From NCBI GenBank assembly GCA_021817645.1, contig JAKAGH010000092.1, forward strand, positions 1-10,128: a DNA stretch of 10,128 bases, given 5' to 3'. Each line of letters begins with the position of its first letter. Position 1 is the first letter of the stretch. The notes under the pieces are model-generated. The model did not search any database and was not told the DNA's origin. It saw nothing but the letters and a program-made list of their open reading frames with translations. This DNA comes from Deltaproteobacteria bacterium (lineage in GTDB: Bacteria; Desulfobacterota; Desulfobaccia; Desulfobaccales; 0-14-0-80-60-11). Shown in pieces: positions 1-6,839 of this stretch. The translations under genes were made by a program, and so were the position numbers.

Positions 1-143
1 TCGACCAGAAAATCGTGTGGTACGGCAGCATCAATTTTCTCAGCTACGGCAGTGCCCAGGAAAGCATCATGCGGGTGGCAAGCCCGAATATTGCCCAGGA
101 ATTATTGAAAGTCATTTCCGGCAAAGCCTTATGGCCCGGATGA
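1..143 (+). CDS. C-terminal end of a phospholipase-D-like (HKD) family protein, 5' truncated
   Basis: The frame is open from base 3 and ends at TGA 141-143, giving 46 residues of a protein that starts before the window. The first visible residue is Asp, followed by six residues and then GSIN. This matches the second half of the PLD active-site signature HxK(x)4D(x)6GSxN, so the His and Lys must lie just upstream of the edge. The following stretch (NFLSYGSAQESIMRV) is typical of the PLD-like domains found in DNA-acting proteins such as helicase- or nuclease-associated PLD modules, rather than lipid-cleaving enzymes; that narrower assignment is from family knowledge. Only about the last 45 residues are visible, so the full architecture and the real substrate cannot be told. 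No convincing terminator follows it, and the next gene begins 88 bases downstream on the same strand. Confidence 0.72.
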   Translation, partial: DQKIVWYGSINFLSYGSAQESIMRVASPNIAQELLKVISGKALWPG

Positions 144-231
144 AAAAACCGGCCTTTTTTCTTTGGCGCCCATAATGAATATTTGGTAACCTCAAGAAAA
201 GAAAGAGCGAAATACTCTGGAAGGATTAACC

Positions 232-567
232 ATGGCCGAGGAAAAATTGACGGAGAGAGACCGCATCCTGGAAGAAATGGTCCGGCGGCTGGTGGCGGCT
301 TTCGCTCCCGATCACATTTATCTCTATGGCTCCAGGGCCAGGGGAGAGGCCGGGCCCGACAGCGATTACGACCTGATGCTGGTGGTCTCTGCCTCTCAGA
401 TCCCTCGCTACCGGCGGGACCAACAAGCCTTTCGGGCCCTCTGTGGCCTGGGAGTGCCCAAGGAAGTTATTGTTCTCACCAGGGCGGAGTTTGAGGCAGG
501 CCGCAAGGTGACCTGTTCGCTCCCGGCCACGGTGCTCCGGGAGGGGAAGCTCCTCTATGCATCCTGA
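232..567 (+). CDS. Minimal nucleotidyltransferase (MNT), antitoxin-type partner of HEPN protein
   Basis: This 111-residue protein belongs to the DNA-polymerase-beta-like minimal nucleotidyltransferases. The signature GS(x)10DxD is exact: Gly33-Ser34, then Asp45 and Asp47, inside YLYGSRARGEAGPDSDYDL. Glu78 (PKEVIVLT) sits at the strand where the third metal-binding acid is expected. The length is normal for the family. The start ATG 232 is preceded by GGAAGG at 219-224, a good ribosome binding site. In characterised HepT/MntA pairs the MNT protein neutralises the HEPN ribonuclease by adding AMP groups to it. Here the next gene is a HEPN protein overlapping by 11 bases, which fits such a pair and suggests translational coupling. 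Whether it is a real antitoxin or a nucleotidyltransferase with another role cannot be read from the sequence. Confidence 0.88.
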   Translation: MAEEKLTERDRILEEMVRRLVAAFAPDHIYLYGSRARGEAGPDSDYDLMLVVSASQIPRYRRDQQAFRALCGLGVPKEVIVLTRAEFEAGRKVTCSLPATVLREGKLLYAS

Positions 568-964
568 GAAGCTGGCCGAGGTGCGGTCCTGGCTGAGAAA
601 AGCGACCGGCGACTTGCGTGGGGCCGACATCGACTTGGCTGCATACCCGCCCTTTATTGAAGACTTGCTTTTTCATTGCCAGCAAGCCGCCGAGAAATCG
701 ATGAAGGGATTTCTGACCGCTCATGACCGGGTATTTCGCAAAACCCACGATCTTGATGAACTGGCCTCCGCCTGCGAAGCCGTTGACCCAACTCTGAAAG
801 AAGTTCTGAATCCCGCCAGGGATTTGACCGTATTTGCCTGGGAGTTTCGCTACCCTGGAGAGGCTGAGACACCTTCTATAGAGGAAGCCAGGCAATTCCG
901 TGGCGTTGCTGGCGAAGTCTATCAAGCCATCTTGGCTCGCCTGCCCCATGAAGCCCATCCGTAA
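557..964 (+). CDS. HEPN-domain protein, partner of the upstream nucleotidyltransferase
   Basis: This 135-residue, all-helical protein has the hallmarks of the HEPN family (Pfam HEPN type): HCQQAAEKSMKGFL at residues 40-53, the KTHDL turn at 62-66 and FRYPG at 97-101. The start ATG 557 lies inside the end of the nucleotidyltransferase gene, so the two are very likely co-translated. HEPN proteins are commonly RNA-cleaving toxins with an Rx4-6H motif in the last helices. No such motif is seen at the usual place. Formal R-x5-H matches exist at Arg58-His64 and at the extreme C-terminus (Arg128-His134), but neither sits in a typical context. It may therefore belong to the non-nuclease branch of the family, in which HEPN/MNT pairs act as nucleotide- or RNA-binding modules. 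The family assignment is firm; the toxin function is uncertain. Confidence 0.85.
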   Translation: MHPEKLAEVRSWLRKATGDLRGADIDLAAYPPFIEDLLFHCQQAAEKSMKGFLTAHDRVFRKTHDLDELASACEAVDPTLKEVLNPARDLTVFAWEFRYPGEAETPSIEEARQFRGVAGEVYQAILARLPHEAHP

Positions 965-1476
965 TCCTTTGGCCACCGGTATAATTGGTCATTTTTCCAT
1001 AACTACCCACAGAAGACCTCTTAGAAATTGTTCTTTTGAATAGCATAAGTACCTGCGACTATCTTGCCACGGCCAAAACTTATCAGATTTATTGAAAAAA
1101 TTGTGATAAAGTTTGCCTATTCGCATCCGCATGATGCAATCGACCTAAAAGTTTGTTTGAAAGTAGCCAAAGCGATTGACCTTTGCATTGATTGCCATCA
1201 GTTGAACCTCCTGGCTTGTGATCCGGTTAGGGAAACTGAATGGCGGGTCGCTCACATTATCCTTTGCCTAAATAAATTTTCATTTACCAGAAATGGTTAT
1301 CCAGCACGCCGGATTTCAGGAAAACTGCCTTATCTTTTGGGGAGAAACCCCTGCGTCCCGTCTCTCCCCGGTGGCTTGGCAAAGGCAGGTCGATACCCGC
1401 CGAACCTCCGCGGCTGCCTTACGACGCCGGCAAAGAAAGGCTATCCGAGACGCTCAAAGTAGCCGGCTTCAGCCAT
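965..1476. other. Intergenic stretch without a supportable gene; AT-rich then structured
   Basis: No coding region here can be supported. Bases 965-1330 are noticeably more AT-rich than the flanking genes. A TATAAT hexamer at 979-984 resembles a -10 box, but no matching -35 box is seen. The plus-strand frame open from 1064 would need a TTG start without a ribosome binding site and its translation resembles no family I recognise. From about 1339 the sequence becomes GC-rich and rich in hairpins (listed separately). Overall it looks like decayed sequence between the HEPN/MNT module and the PAS relic. Confidence 0.6.
1339..1464 (+). ncRNA. Hairpin-rich patch, possible degenerate GEMM-I (c-di-GMP) riboswitch-like RNA
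   Basis: Several stems can be drawn by eye. GGGGAGA at 1339-1345 pairs with TCTCCCC at 1363-1369, and competes with a shorter GGGG/CCCC hairpin (1339-1342 with 1348-1351). GGCAGGT at 1384-1390 pairs with ACCCGCC at 1395-1401 (one A-C mismatch) around a CGAT loop. GGCTA at 1439-1443 pairs with TAGCC at 1460-1464, enclosing GAG/CTC. The order GGCAAAGG, hairpin, CCTCCGCGGC, TTACGACGCCGG resembles pieces of the GEMM-I consensus, but the conserved GACGCAAAG segment is missing after the first hairpin, and no intact plus-strand gene follows. I regard it as a relic or a chance resemblance. Confidence 0.2.
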
Positions 1477-1886
1477 TTACTGCACGGTCTGAGCAGCCAG
1501 GCCGCAGTAGTCTGGCGCCCTACTCGCAAGCATCGCCCTCTTGCCTCCAGCGCACTGGATTTCCGAGGCCCCGGCCTCCCGCAGTGCCACTTCCGATTCT
1601 TTCCGCTCCGTGATATCCAGAAAGGCTCCATAAACGAAGTCGATATCACCCTTGGCGTTGCAAATAATCTGGCTGTCCTCCTGGACCCACAGGATATTGC
1701 CGTTTTTGTGCCGGATGCGGTACTCCCTGATATAAGACTTATCGTCTTTTAAGGCTTCCACCAACTTTTCCTGCATCCCTGGCACATCTCGTTAAGTACT
1801 ACGCCCAGCCATTTTTTCCTTCTGGCGTCGAACTCCGCTTTGGGGTAGCCGATCAAAGCTTCGATCTTGTCGCAGAAGAAATCCAT
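1477..1886 (-). pseudogene. Frameshifted PAS/PAC-domain fragment of a sensor protein
   Basis: Read on the minus strand, an ATG at 1886 opens MDFFCDKIEALIGYPKAEF and continues through KKWLGVVL, the first half of a PAS fold. The frame then runs into a stop after about 16 more codons. In another frame, from about 1791 down, the expected continuation appears: RDVPGMQEKLVEALKDD, then YRIRHKNGNILWVQE and FLDITERKESEVALRE, a classic PAS/PAC ending. The two halves join near 1789-1795 if a small indel is removed, and a TAA immediately precedes the second half in its own frame. After ALREAG the resemblance fades and the frame stops at 1477, with no kinase, GGDEF or methyl-acceptor output domain. This is therefore a remnant of a PAS sensor (histidine kinase or diguanylate cyclase type), both frameshifted and truncated. 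A sequencing error could explain the frameshift but not the missing output domain. Confidence 0.75.
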
Positions 1887-2169
1887 GGACAGTTCTCCAA
1901 AGGTTTAAGGTCTCAAAAAACAACGATATGGTTTAGCGGACCAAGCGTCCCCCCGCGGATTCCCGCATACCTGTGTGCGTCCCTACATCAGACTTAATAA
2001 GAAATTGCCTTTCAAGCTTCAGTCAAAAAAGCCGATTCAATCTTTACAGAAGGATTCAATTTTCAGCGAGTTGAGCAGAGTCCGCATGCGGTTCACAACC
2101 TTCATCCCCATAATTCTGCTTAAGCATCGGCGCACATAAGCATATTGGTTGAACTGTTCGGGAGGATTA
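1887..2169. other. Upstream region of the central operon; no gene, possible control sites
   Basis: These 283 bases lie between the PAS relic (minus strand) and the first operon gene (plus strand), so the promoter of the operon should be here. I cannot identify convincing -35/-10 boxes. Visible symmetric or repeated elements are the perfect palindrome CCGCATGCGG at 2082-2091 and the direct repeat GATTCAAT at 2034-2041 and 2053-2060; either could be a protein-binding site but this is unproven. A minus-strand frame without a good start runs across 2037 to about 2200 and overlaps the operon's ribosome binding site; I do not call it a gene. Confidence 0.4.
2160..2165 (+). promoter_or_regulatory. 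Ribosome binding site fixing the start of the 1059-residue protein
   Basis: GGGAGG lies four bases before ATG 2170. The same frame is open further upstream to a TTG at 2149, but that codon has no ribosome binding site, and the GGGAGG motif would lie inside the longer product. The ATG is therefore preferred. Confidence 0.75.
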
Positions 2170-5100
2170 ATGAAATCGCCATGGAGCAAAGAGGCTGGGC
2201 CCCTCCTAAAGAAACTCTCCCGCTATGCCGCCGCCACCATCGCCAGCCTCTTGCAGGCCATCCTGGGTACGGCCGGTTCCAGCCACCGCTCCCATAATAT
2301 TCTGGCAAGTTTGATGGTCATCGTCGCCACCCTCGGCGCCATTTTCTCGGGTTGGACCGCCATTGCCGAGAATGACGCGGAGAGACTGGCGCGCCAGCTC
2401 ACTCAGGGCCACCATCTGGGTCTCGCCTACCGCCAGGAGCTGCTCACGGATGCGGGGATGCGGTCGGTGCTGGAAGACCGGAAGAAGGCCTGCACCACCT
2501 TGGGGGAGCAATACTTGAGCACCGCCAACCGGAAAGAATCCCAGAAGCCGGAGGCCGCGGTGCTCGATATGCTCGCCCAGGAACAATTCGCCGCGGCCAG
2601 GGCCCTGCAGTGGTTCCTGTACGTGATGCCCAATCCTTTCTATGCCGATCTCTCGGTGGAGCAAAGCCTGCAAAAACGCACGTCCTTCTATCTGGGTACC
2701 CGAGGATTTAAGGCCCATTGGCAAGCCTCCAAAGAGGGCAGGGACAGCGCCAATCTGATCTGGGAACCCCTTAACGCTGAGTGGGAGGCAGCCCATGACA
2801 GCGTCAACGGCCTGGCCCGAGGGGTGGTATTGTTCGTGACCGCCCTGGTGCTATTCACCATCTCCGACCTGCAGCGGCGGCGGGTCTGGAGGTGGCGCTT
2901 TTTATACCTGGGGGTCTTGGTGGCCTGCAGCGCCCTGAGCTACATTGCGTACGTGATCCATACGCACGGCACCTCGATCCTTACGCAATCATGGCCGGTT
3001 TTGGCGGCCCAGTTTCTTCTGTTTAGCCTGCTGCTATTTGCTTTTTTGGACCTGTATCACGCCATCAGATCCCCCCAAATAGAGGATGAATGGGAGGAGG
3101 CGGAGACCGGCGGCCATCTGGAACCGGAAATCCATGAGCCTACGGGTTATGCCGCTGAACCTTTACATATTCGGGAGGCGCACCGGCGTTTCTCCCGTCG
3201 CATCGTCTTACTCATCGTCATCACGGTGTTCTTCTCGGCGTTATGCAGCTACTGGTACAGCCGGGCCGCGGGCCAGGCAGCTAAGGCTGCCCATGAAGCG
3301 GTGGAGGACCTGCTGGAAATGAATTGCCGCAGTTCCCGGCTCAATACCAGCGTAAATTTCGCTTTATTGGACCTGGCCCAGAACCGGGAATATCACGCCC
3401 GTTACGCAGTGCTGCGGCAGCTTGAAATGCAGGCCCAGGCGTTGCCCGGCAGATATCCCGCGGCCGCGGGCATTCAGGCGGACGTGTACCGGCAACTGAT
3501 TAGGGCCAATGAGGGAAAATGGTCGAGAGAACTAAAGAATCTAGTAGCCGACATCGATATTAATCCGCGCTTACCACGGTACATCAAATATCGGCCGCTC
3601 CAGTACCGGGAGAAGAATTGGCATGAATCTTACGCCCTATGGGATGCGCACAGCCAGGAGAGCCTGGCCTGGCACCGCCAGGCCCGCGCCTTTCTCAGCA
3701 TCCTCACGGTCTTGGCCATGGCCATCTATCTCTTCGGCCAGGGGCACGGCATGGGGGAGGGCCCGGAAGCGCGCCGGTTGCTGGTTTACGGTGTGGTCCT
3801 GCTGGTGATCGCCATCGGGTTGGCCTTGGGGGACCGGTGGGCGGAAGGGCAGGAGAACAAAACCCCGGAGGATAAGGCCGCGGCCCGGCACTACGCTGCG
3901 GCCATGGCCGCGTACTCGATGGCCCACAGCCCTGAGGAATACAGGAAGGTGGTCGAGGAACTGAAAAAGACGGTGGAGTGCCGCCCCGATTTTGTCCTGG
4001 CCCAGCGTGATCTGGCCGACGCCCTGGCTTTGGGGGGATCGTCTCAAAGAGAAGATAGTATCGTGCTTCTGCCCACGAAGGCCGAACTGCCAAACATTGT
4101 GCGGCATGAGAAAATTGCCCTCGACGAATTTAAGTTCGGCGGCTATGTGCAACCAGTGGGGTTGCTCAATGATTTCGGCTACTTTTCCCTCCTAATGGCA
4201 TTTGAAAAGGCCTCGGCGAAGAAATCTCCCCAAGAAGTGCAAGCAGAAGTGCAAAAGAGTATCCGTATCTTGCAGGCAGCCCGGGAGAACTGCGGCGGCG
4301 CCGGGCCGAGAACTAAAGCGCTGATCAACTCCAATCTGGCCTTGGCCTGGCTCGCAGCCAAGGAACTGCAGAAAGCCGACACCGCTTATGCCGAGGCCCT
4401 CGGGGTTGCCGGCCTCACCACGGCAGATTTAGAAGATATAATTATCAGCAACTTCACGGCCTTGGGCGTTTTGACAAAATACTGCGGGGTACTGCATCCG
4501 GGAGATGACCTCCAAAAGGTTATCCAGGACCGTAAGGAGAAGCTCGCAGCCGCCTGGCCGGGGGCACCCTCCTCCGGTAAGGTGGGAGAAATTAAGGTTT
4601 TCCCCCGCGACGCCGGCGGCATCGAGGTGTCGCCCCATGCCGTGACCTGGCGGGGGCGACTGCCTGATTTCGAGCCAAACCGTGACCGGTTTGTCCTCAT
4701 CTGGTATGCCAAGGATAAGGATTGGGATGTTTGGCGCGCCCTGCCGGCGGTCTCCGGGAGGGTGGATCCCACCAGGGTGAGGCATCTTCAGGGAAATCGC
4801 CTAGAGATTGACCACTCCTTTTTGGTCGAAACCTCATACACCCGCTGCCTGCCTGACGGCTCTTATAAGGCTGAACTCTATCTCGATGGCAAAGTCGTGT
4901 CCGCTCCGCCGCAGATAGAGACCCAGGCCGGAAGTTATAAGCCAGTATTCCTTTCTGGTCTCAATGTGGGACTATGCCGGCCGGAAAACTGGCGACCCGT
5001 TAACTTTTCAGCGGAAACCGGGGACCAGAACCTGCTGGTCCGCGGGTTTCAGGCCCCCAAAGGTGATCTCGCCGCCCTGGTCTTCACCTTTTACTTTCCG

Positions 5101-5349
5101 AAGTTTTTTCCCGAGTCCGGCGTGATCAACTATGTGAAAGCGCTGCTGCAAACTTCCGGGCTGTTGCAGGAGAAAGCATTTAAACCCTTTGACCCCCCTG
5201 AAACCGCAGAATTTGCTGTGCCTGACGTCGTATTATACAAGCTCTGGACCACGCCCCAAGGGGTCCGGCACGTAGGAGTGGTCTTCCCCGGGGCCGCACC
5301 GGGCGACCAACTTTATGAGACGCTCGATTCCATGCGCAACAAGTACTGA
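2170..5349 (+). CDS. Large polytopic membrane protein with TPR-like helices and periplasmic C-terminal domains, unknown function
   Basis: This 1059-residue protein is not recognised as a named family. About seven membrane segments can be read near residues 43-64, 217-232, 244-264, 276-296, 345-362, 507-523 and 538-554. Positive clusters at 233-243 (RRRVWRWR) and before segment 5 (HRRFSRR) fit an N-in topology, which puts residues 65-216, 363-506 and the whole C-terminal half (555-1059) outside the cytoplasm. Residues 565-790 are helical and TPR-like, with the clearest unit around 717-746 (NLALAWLAAKELQKADTAYA). Residues 805-915 look beta-rich, with PDGSYKAELYLDGK at about 895-908, similar to motifs in the next gene's product. 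Residues 930-1059 (GLCRPENW, RGFQAPKGDLAALVF, VVFPG) loosely recall PsbP/DcrB-like folds; this is tentative. It is the first gene of a four-gene run and probably senses or scaffolds something in the periplasm. Confidence 0.85.
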   Translation: MKSPWSKEAGPLLKKLSRYAAATIASLLQAILGTAGSSHRSHNILASLMVIVATLGAIFSGWTAIAENDAERLARQLTQGHHLGLAYRQELLTDAGMRSVLEDRKKACTTLGEQYLSTANRKESQKPEAAVLDMLAQEQFAAARALQWFLYVMPNPFYADLSVEQSLQKRTSFYLGTRGFKAHWQASKEGRDSANLIWEPLNAEWEAAHDSVNGLARGVVLFVTALVLFTISDLQRRRVWRWRFLYLGVLVACSALSYIAYVIHTHGTSILTQSWPVLAAQFLLFSLLLFAFLDLYHAIRSPQIEDEWEEAETGGHLEPEIHEPTGYAAEPLHIREAHRRFSRRIVLLIVITVFFSALCSYWYSRAAGQAAKAAHEAVEDLLEMNCRSSRLNTSVNFALLDLAQNREYHARYAVLRQLEMQAQALPGRYPAAAGIQADVYRQLIRANEGKWSRELKNLVADIDINPRLPRYIKYRPLQYREKNWHESYALWDAHSQESLAWHRQARAFLSILTVLAMAIYLFGQGHGMGEGPEARRLLVYGVVLLVIAIGLALGDRWAEGQENKTPEDKAAARHYAAAMAAYSMAHSPEEYRKVVEELKKTVECRPDFVLAQRDLADALALGGSSQREDSIVLLPTKAELPNIVRHEKIALDEFKFGGYVQPVGLLNDFGYFSLLMAFEKASAKKSPQEVQAEVQKSIRILQAARENCGGAGPRTKALINSNLALAWLAAKELQKADTAYAEALGVAGLTTADLEDIIISNFTALGVLTKYCGVLHPGDDLQKVIQDRKEKLAAAWPGAPSSGKVGEIKVFPRDAGGIEVSPHAVTWRGRLPDFEPNRDRFVLIWYAKDKDWDVWRALPAVSGRVDPTRVRHLQGNRLEIDHSFLVETSYTRCLPDGSYKAELYLDGKVVSAPPQIETQAGSYKPVFLSGLNVGLCRPENWRPVNFSAETGDQNLLVRGFQAPKGDLAALVFTFYFPKFFPESGVINYVKALLQTSGLLQEKAFKPFDPPETAEFAVPDVVLYKLWTTPQGVRHVGVVFPGAAPGDQLYETLDSMRNKY

Positions 5350-5450
5350 GCCGCAACTTAGGAGGCAGCTTCCGGGGGTTGGGTTTGATGTTCTTGACTG
5401 CCACCAGACACGCATTAGTACCGGAAAAATAGTTCTCGCGGGGTAAAATT

Positions 5451-6791
5451 ATGAGCCGAAAAGGTAACTGTTTTCAAAAGGTCAGGATGGTCCTCTTAGG
5501 GCTCTGCATCGCTATAGCAGCCTCGGCATCTCCTACCCCGGCAACTGCTTCCCCCACTGAAAAACTGCATATCCCTTTAATCCGCCCTGGTTTGACCGCC
5601 GAAATCAGGTCGTTGCAGTTCTATGGCAGCGATGATTACGGTTCCCTGGAATACCGCAAACGCCAATCGCGATACCAAACCCGCTTTGTAGCCGCAAAGA
5701 ATAAATTCATCCATTGGGAAATAGTCCTGGATCATCCTTTCCCCAGGGAAGAAACGGATAAGTTTTTGATCACCGCCACTGTCTATGACTCCAGCGGCAA
5801 GGTGGTTACCAGGAGTGAGACAGTAGCCTGGATCGAAACGGATATGACCTGGTCGCAATGGGGCGGCGCTTTTAATGTCAAGTCCTGGACGCCCGGCACC
5901 TATCGGGTGGTCATCACCGCGGGCGGCCGGGAATCGATGAAGGAATATGTGCGGTCTTCCTTTGCCGTAGTGGGCGAGGGGGATGATTTCCGTAATCTCC
6001 GGGCTCGGGTGGTGTCCCTGCGCTTTTTTGAGGGGGATGAGAGCACGATCCCTGAAGCGCAGCGGGTTTATCTGGACCGCTTCCCGCAAGCAAAGACGCG
6101 GTACATCCATTGGGAGTTGAAGTTGGCCTATCCTCCTCCCAAGAAGTTAACGCAATTTACCATAAACGCCCTCTGGTACGGCCCGGAGGGAAACATCTTG
6201 GCCGATCTCCCTTCGCAGCGCACCATCCAACCGGACTGGGACAACTCCTGGCACTGCGGCGGCTATGGGGCGGCTGCTCCGGGCTCGTGGCGGCCGGGAG
6301 CCTACCGTCTGGTGCTGCAGGTCAATAACCGGGAAGTAGCCCGCGGCTCTTTTCAGGTGGTGGCGGATAGAGCCGCAGCAGAGCCCAAACCGGGCCCCGA
6401 TCCCCTGGACAAACTCGGAGCCAAAATCTCGGCAATCAAGTTCTTTGAAGGCCCCAACAGAATACCGGCCGATGCTTCCAGGAACTTCCGCCGGACCTTT
6501 GAACGGAATAGTACGCGCTATATCTATGTCCAGGTGGAATTTGCCATGCTCTATCTTCCCAATCCCCCGACCAAGACCTTCACGCAGACGGCCGATATCC
6601 TCTTTATTGATTCCCAGGGCAGGCTATTCAAGAAAATCGCGTCCGAAACTCTGGAATTCGGTTTGGGGGCAAAGCCGTTCATCATCGGTTACGGCTGGGA
6701 TGCCCCTGGTAAGTGGCCCACTGACACTTATCAGGTGGTGATCGAAGCCCAGGGCCGGGAAATAGGGCGCGGCATTTGCCGAATTGAATAA
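5451..6791 (+). CDS. Exported protein with three tandem copies of one beta-rich domain, unknown function
   Basis: This protein has 446 residues. The N-terminus has basic residues, a hydrophobic core (VLLGLCIAIAASA) and an Ala-x-Ala site near residue 33, a Sec signal peptide. The rest is three homologous domains at about 49-174, 183-304 and 322-446. Each opens with a strand like SLRFFEG, has an (R/K)(Y/F)IHWE-type strand (FIHWE at 86-90, RYIHWE at 217-222, RYIYV at 356-360) and closes with a (P)GxYRVxI strand (PGTYRVVI at 148-155, PGAYRLVL at 282-289, TDTYQVVI at 424-431) followed by a GRE/NRE turn. A Pro-rich linker (EPKPGPDP) separates copies 2 and 3. This pattern suggests an Ig-like or carbohydrate/ligand-binding beta-sandwich, but I recognise no named family. 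The start ATG has GCGGGG at 5438-5443. It follows the membrane protein by 101 bases and precedes the protease, so it may bind their common target. Confidence 0.85.
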   Translation: MSRKGNCFQKVRMVLLGLCIAIAASASPTPATASPTEKLHIPLIRPGLTAEIRSLQFYGSDDYGSLEYRKRQSRYQTRFVAAKNKFIHWEIVLDHPFPREETDKFLITATVYDSSGKVVTRSETVAWIETDMTWSQWGGAFNVKSWTPGTYRVVITAGGRESMKEYVRSSFAVVGEGDDFRNLRARVVSLRFFEGDESTIPEAQRVYLDRFPQAKTRYIHWELKLAYPPPKKLTQFTINALWYGPEGNILADLPSQRTIQPDWDNSWHCGGYGAAAPGSWRPGAYRLVLQVNNREVARGSFQVVADRAAAEPKPGPDPLDKLGAKISAIKFFEGPNRIPADASRNFRRTFERNSTRYIYVQVEFAMLYLPNPPTKTFTQTADILFIDSQGRLFKKIASETLEFGLGAKPFIIGYGWDAPGKWPTDTYQVVIEAQGREIGRGICRIE

Positions 6792-6829
6792 TCCGTGGTC
6801 CCCGGGAGAACCGACAAGAGTCCGGGAAT

Positions 6830-6834
6830 GGAGG
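6830..6834 (+). promoter_or_regulatory. Ribosome binding site fixing the protease start
   Basis: GGAGG lies five bases before ATG 6840. The frame is open from a GTG at 6795 and also has an ATG at 6828, but only the 6840 start has a well-placed ribosome binding site and gives a normal signal peptide at the very N-terminus. Confidence 0.7.
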
Positions 6835-6839
6835 CAGGA

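Noticed and set aside
143..165. AAAAAA and TTTTTT flanking CCGGCC just after the PLD gene, considered as a terminator.
   Set aside because: The only stem is A-T pairs, the GC core cannot pair properly in the right place, and no separate T-run follows the stem.
1064..1462. Plus-strand open frame of about 130 codons in the gene-poor stretch.
   Set aside because: It needs a TTG start with no ribosome binding site, crosses from AT-rich into GC-rich hairpin sequence, and its translation resembles no protein family.
2037..2200. Minus-strand open frame ending in TGA at 2037-2039 whose translation looks helical and protein-like.
   Set aside because: It has no good start, overlaps the ribosome binding site and first codons of the operon on the other strand, and matches no family I recognise; probably chance.
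3086..4785. Several open frames of 60-170 codons on both strands inside the large membrane-protein gene.
   Set aside because: They are shadows of one long well-supported frame; their translations are rich in Pro, Arg and Gly with no domain motifs.
5394..5420. TTGACT upstream of the triple-repeat gene, considered as a -35 box.
   Set aside because: At 17 bases spacing the -10 position reads AGTACC, far from consensus; no internal promoter can be supported.
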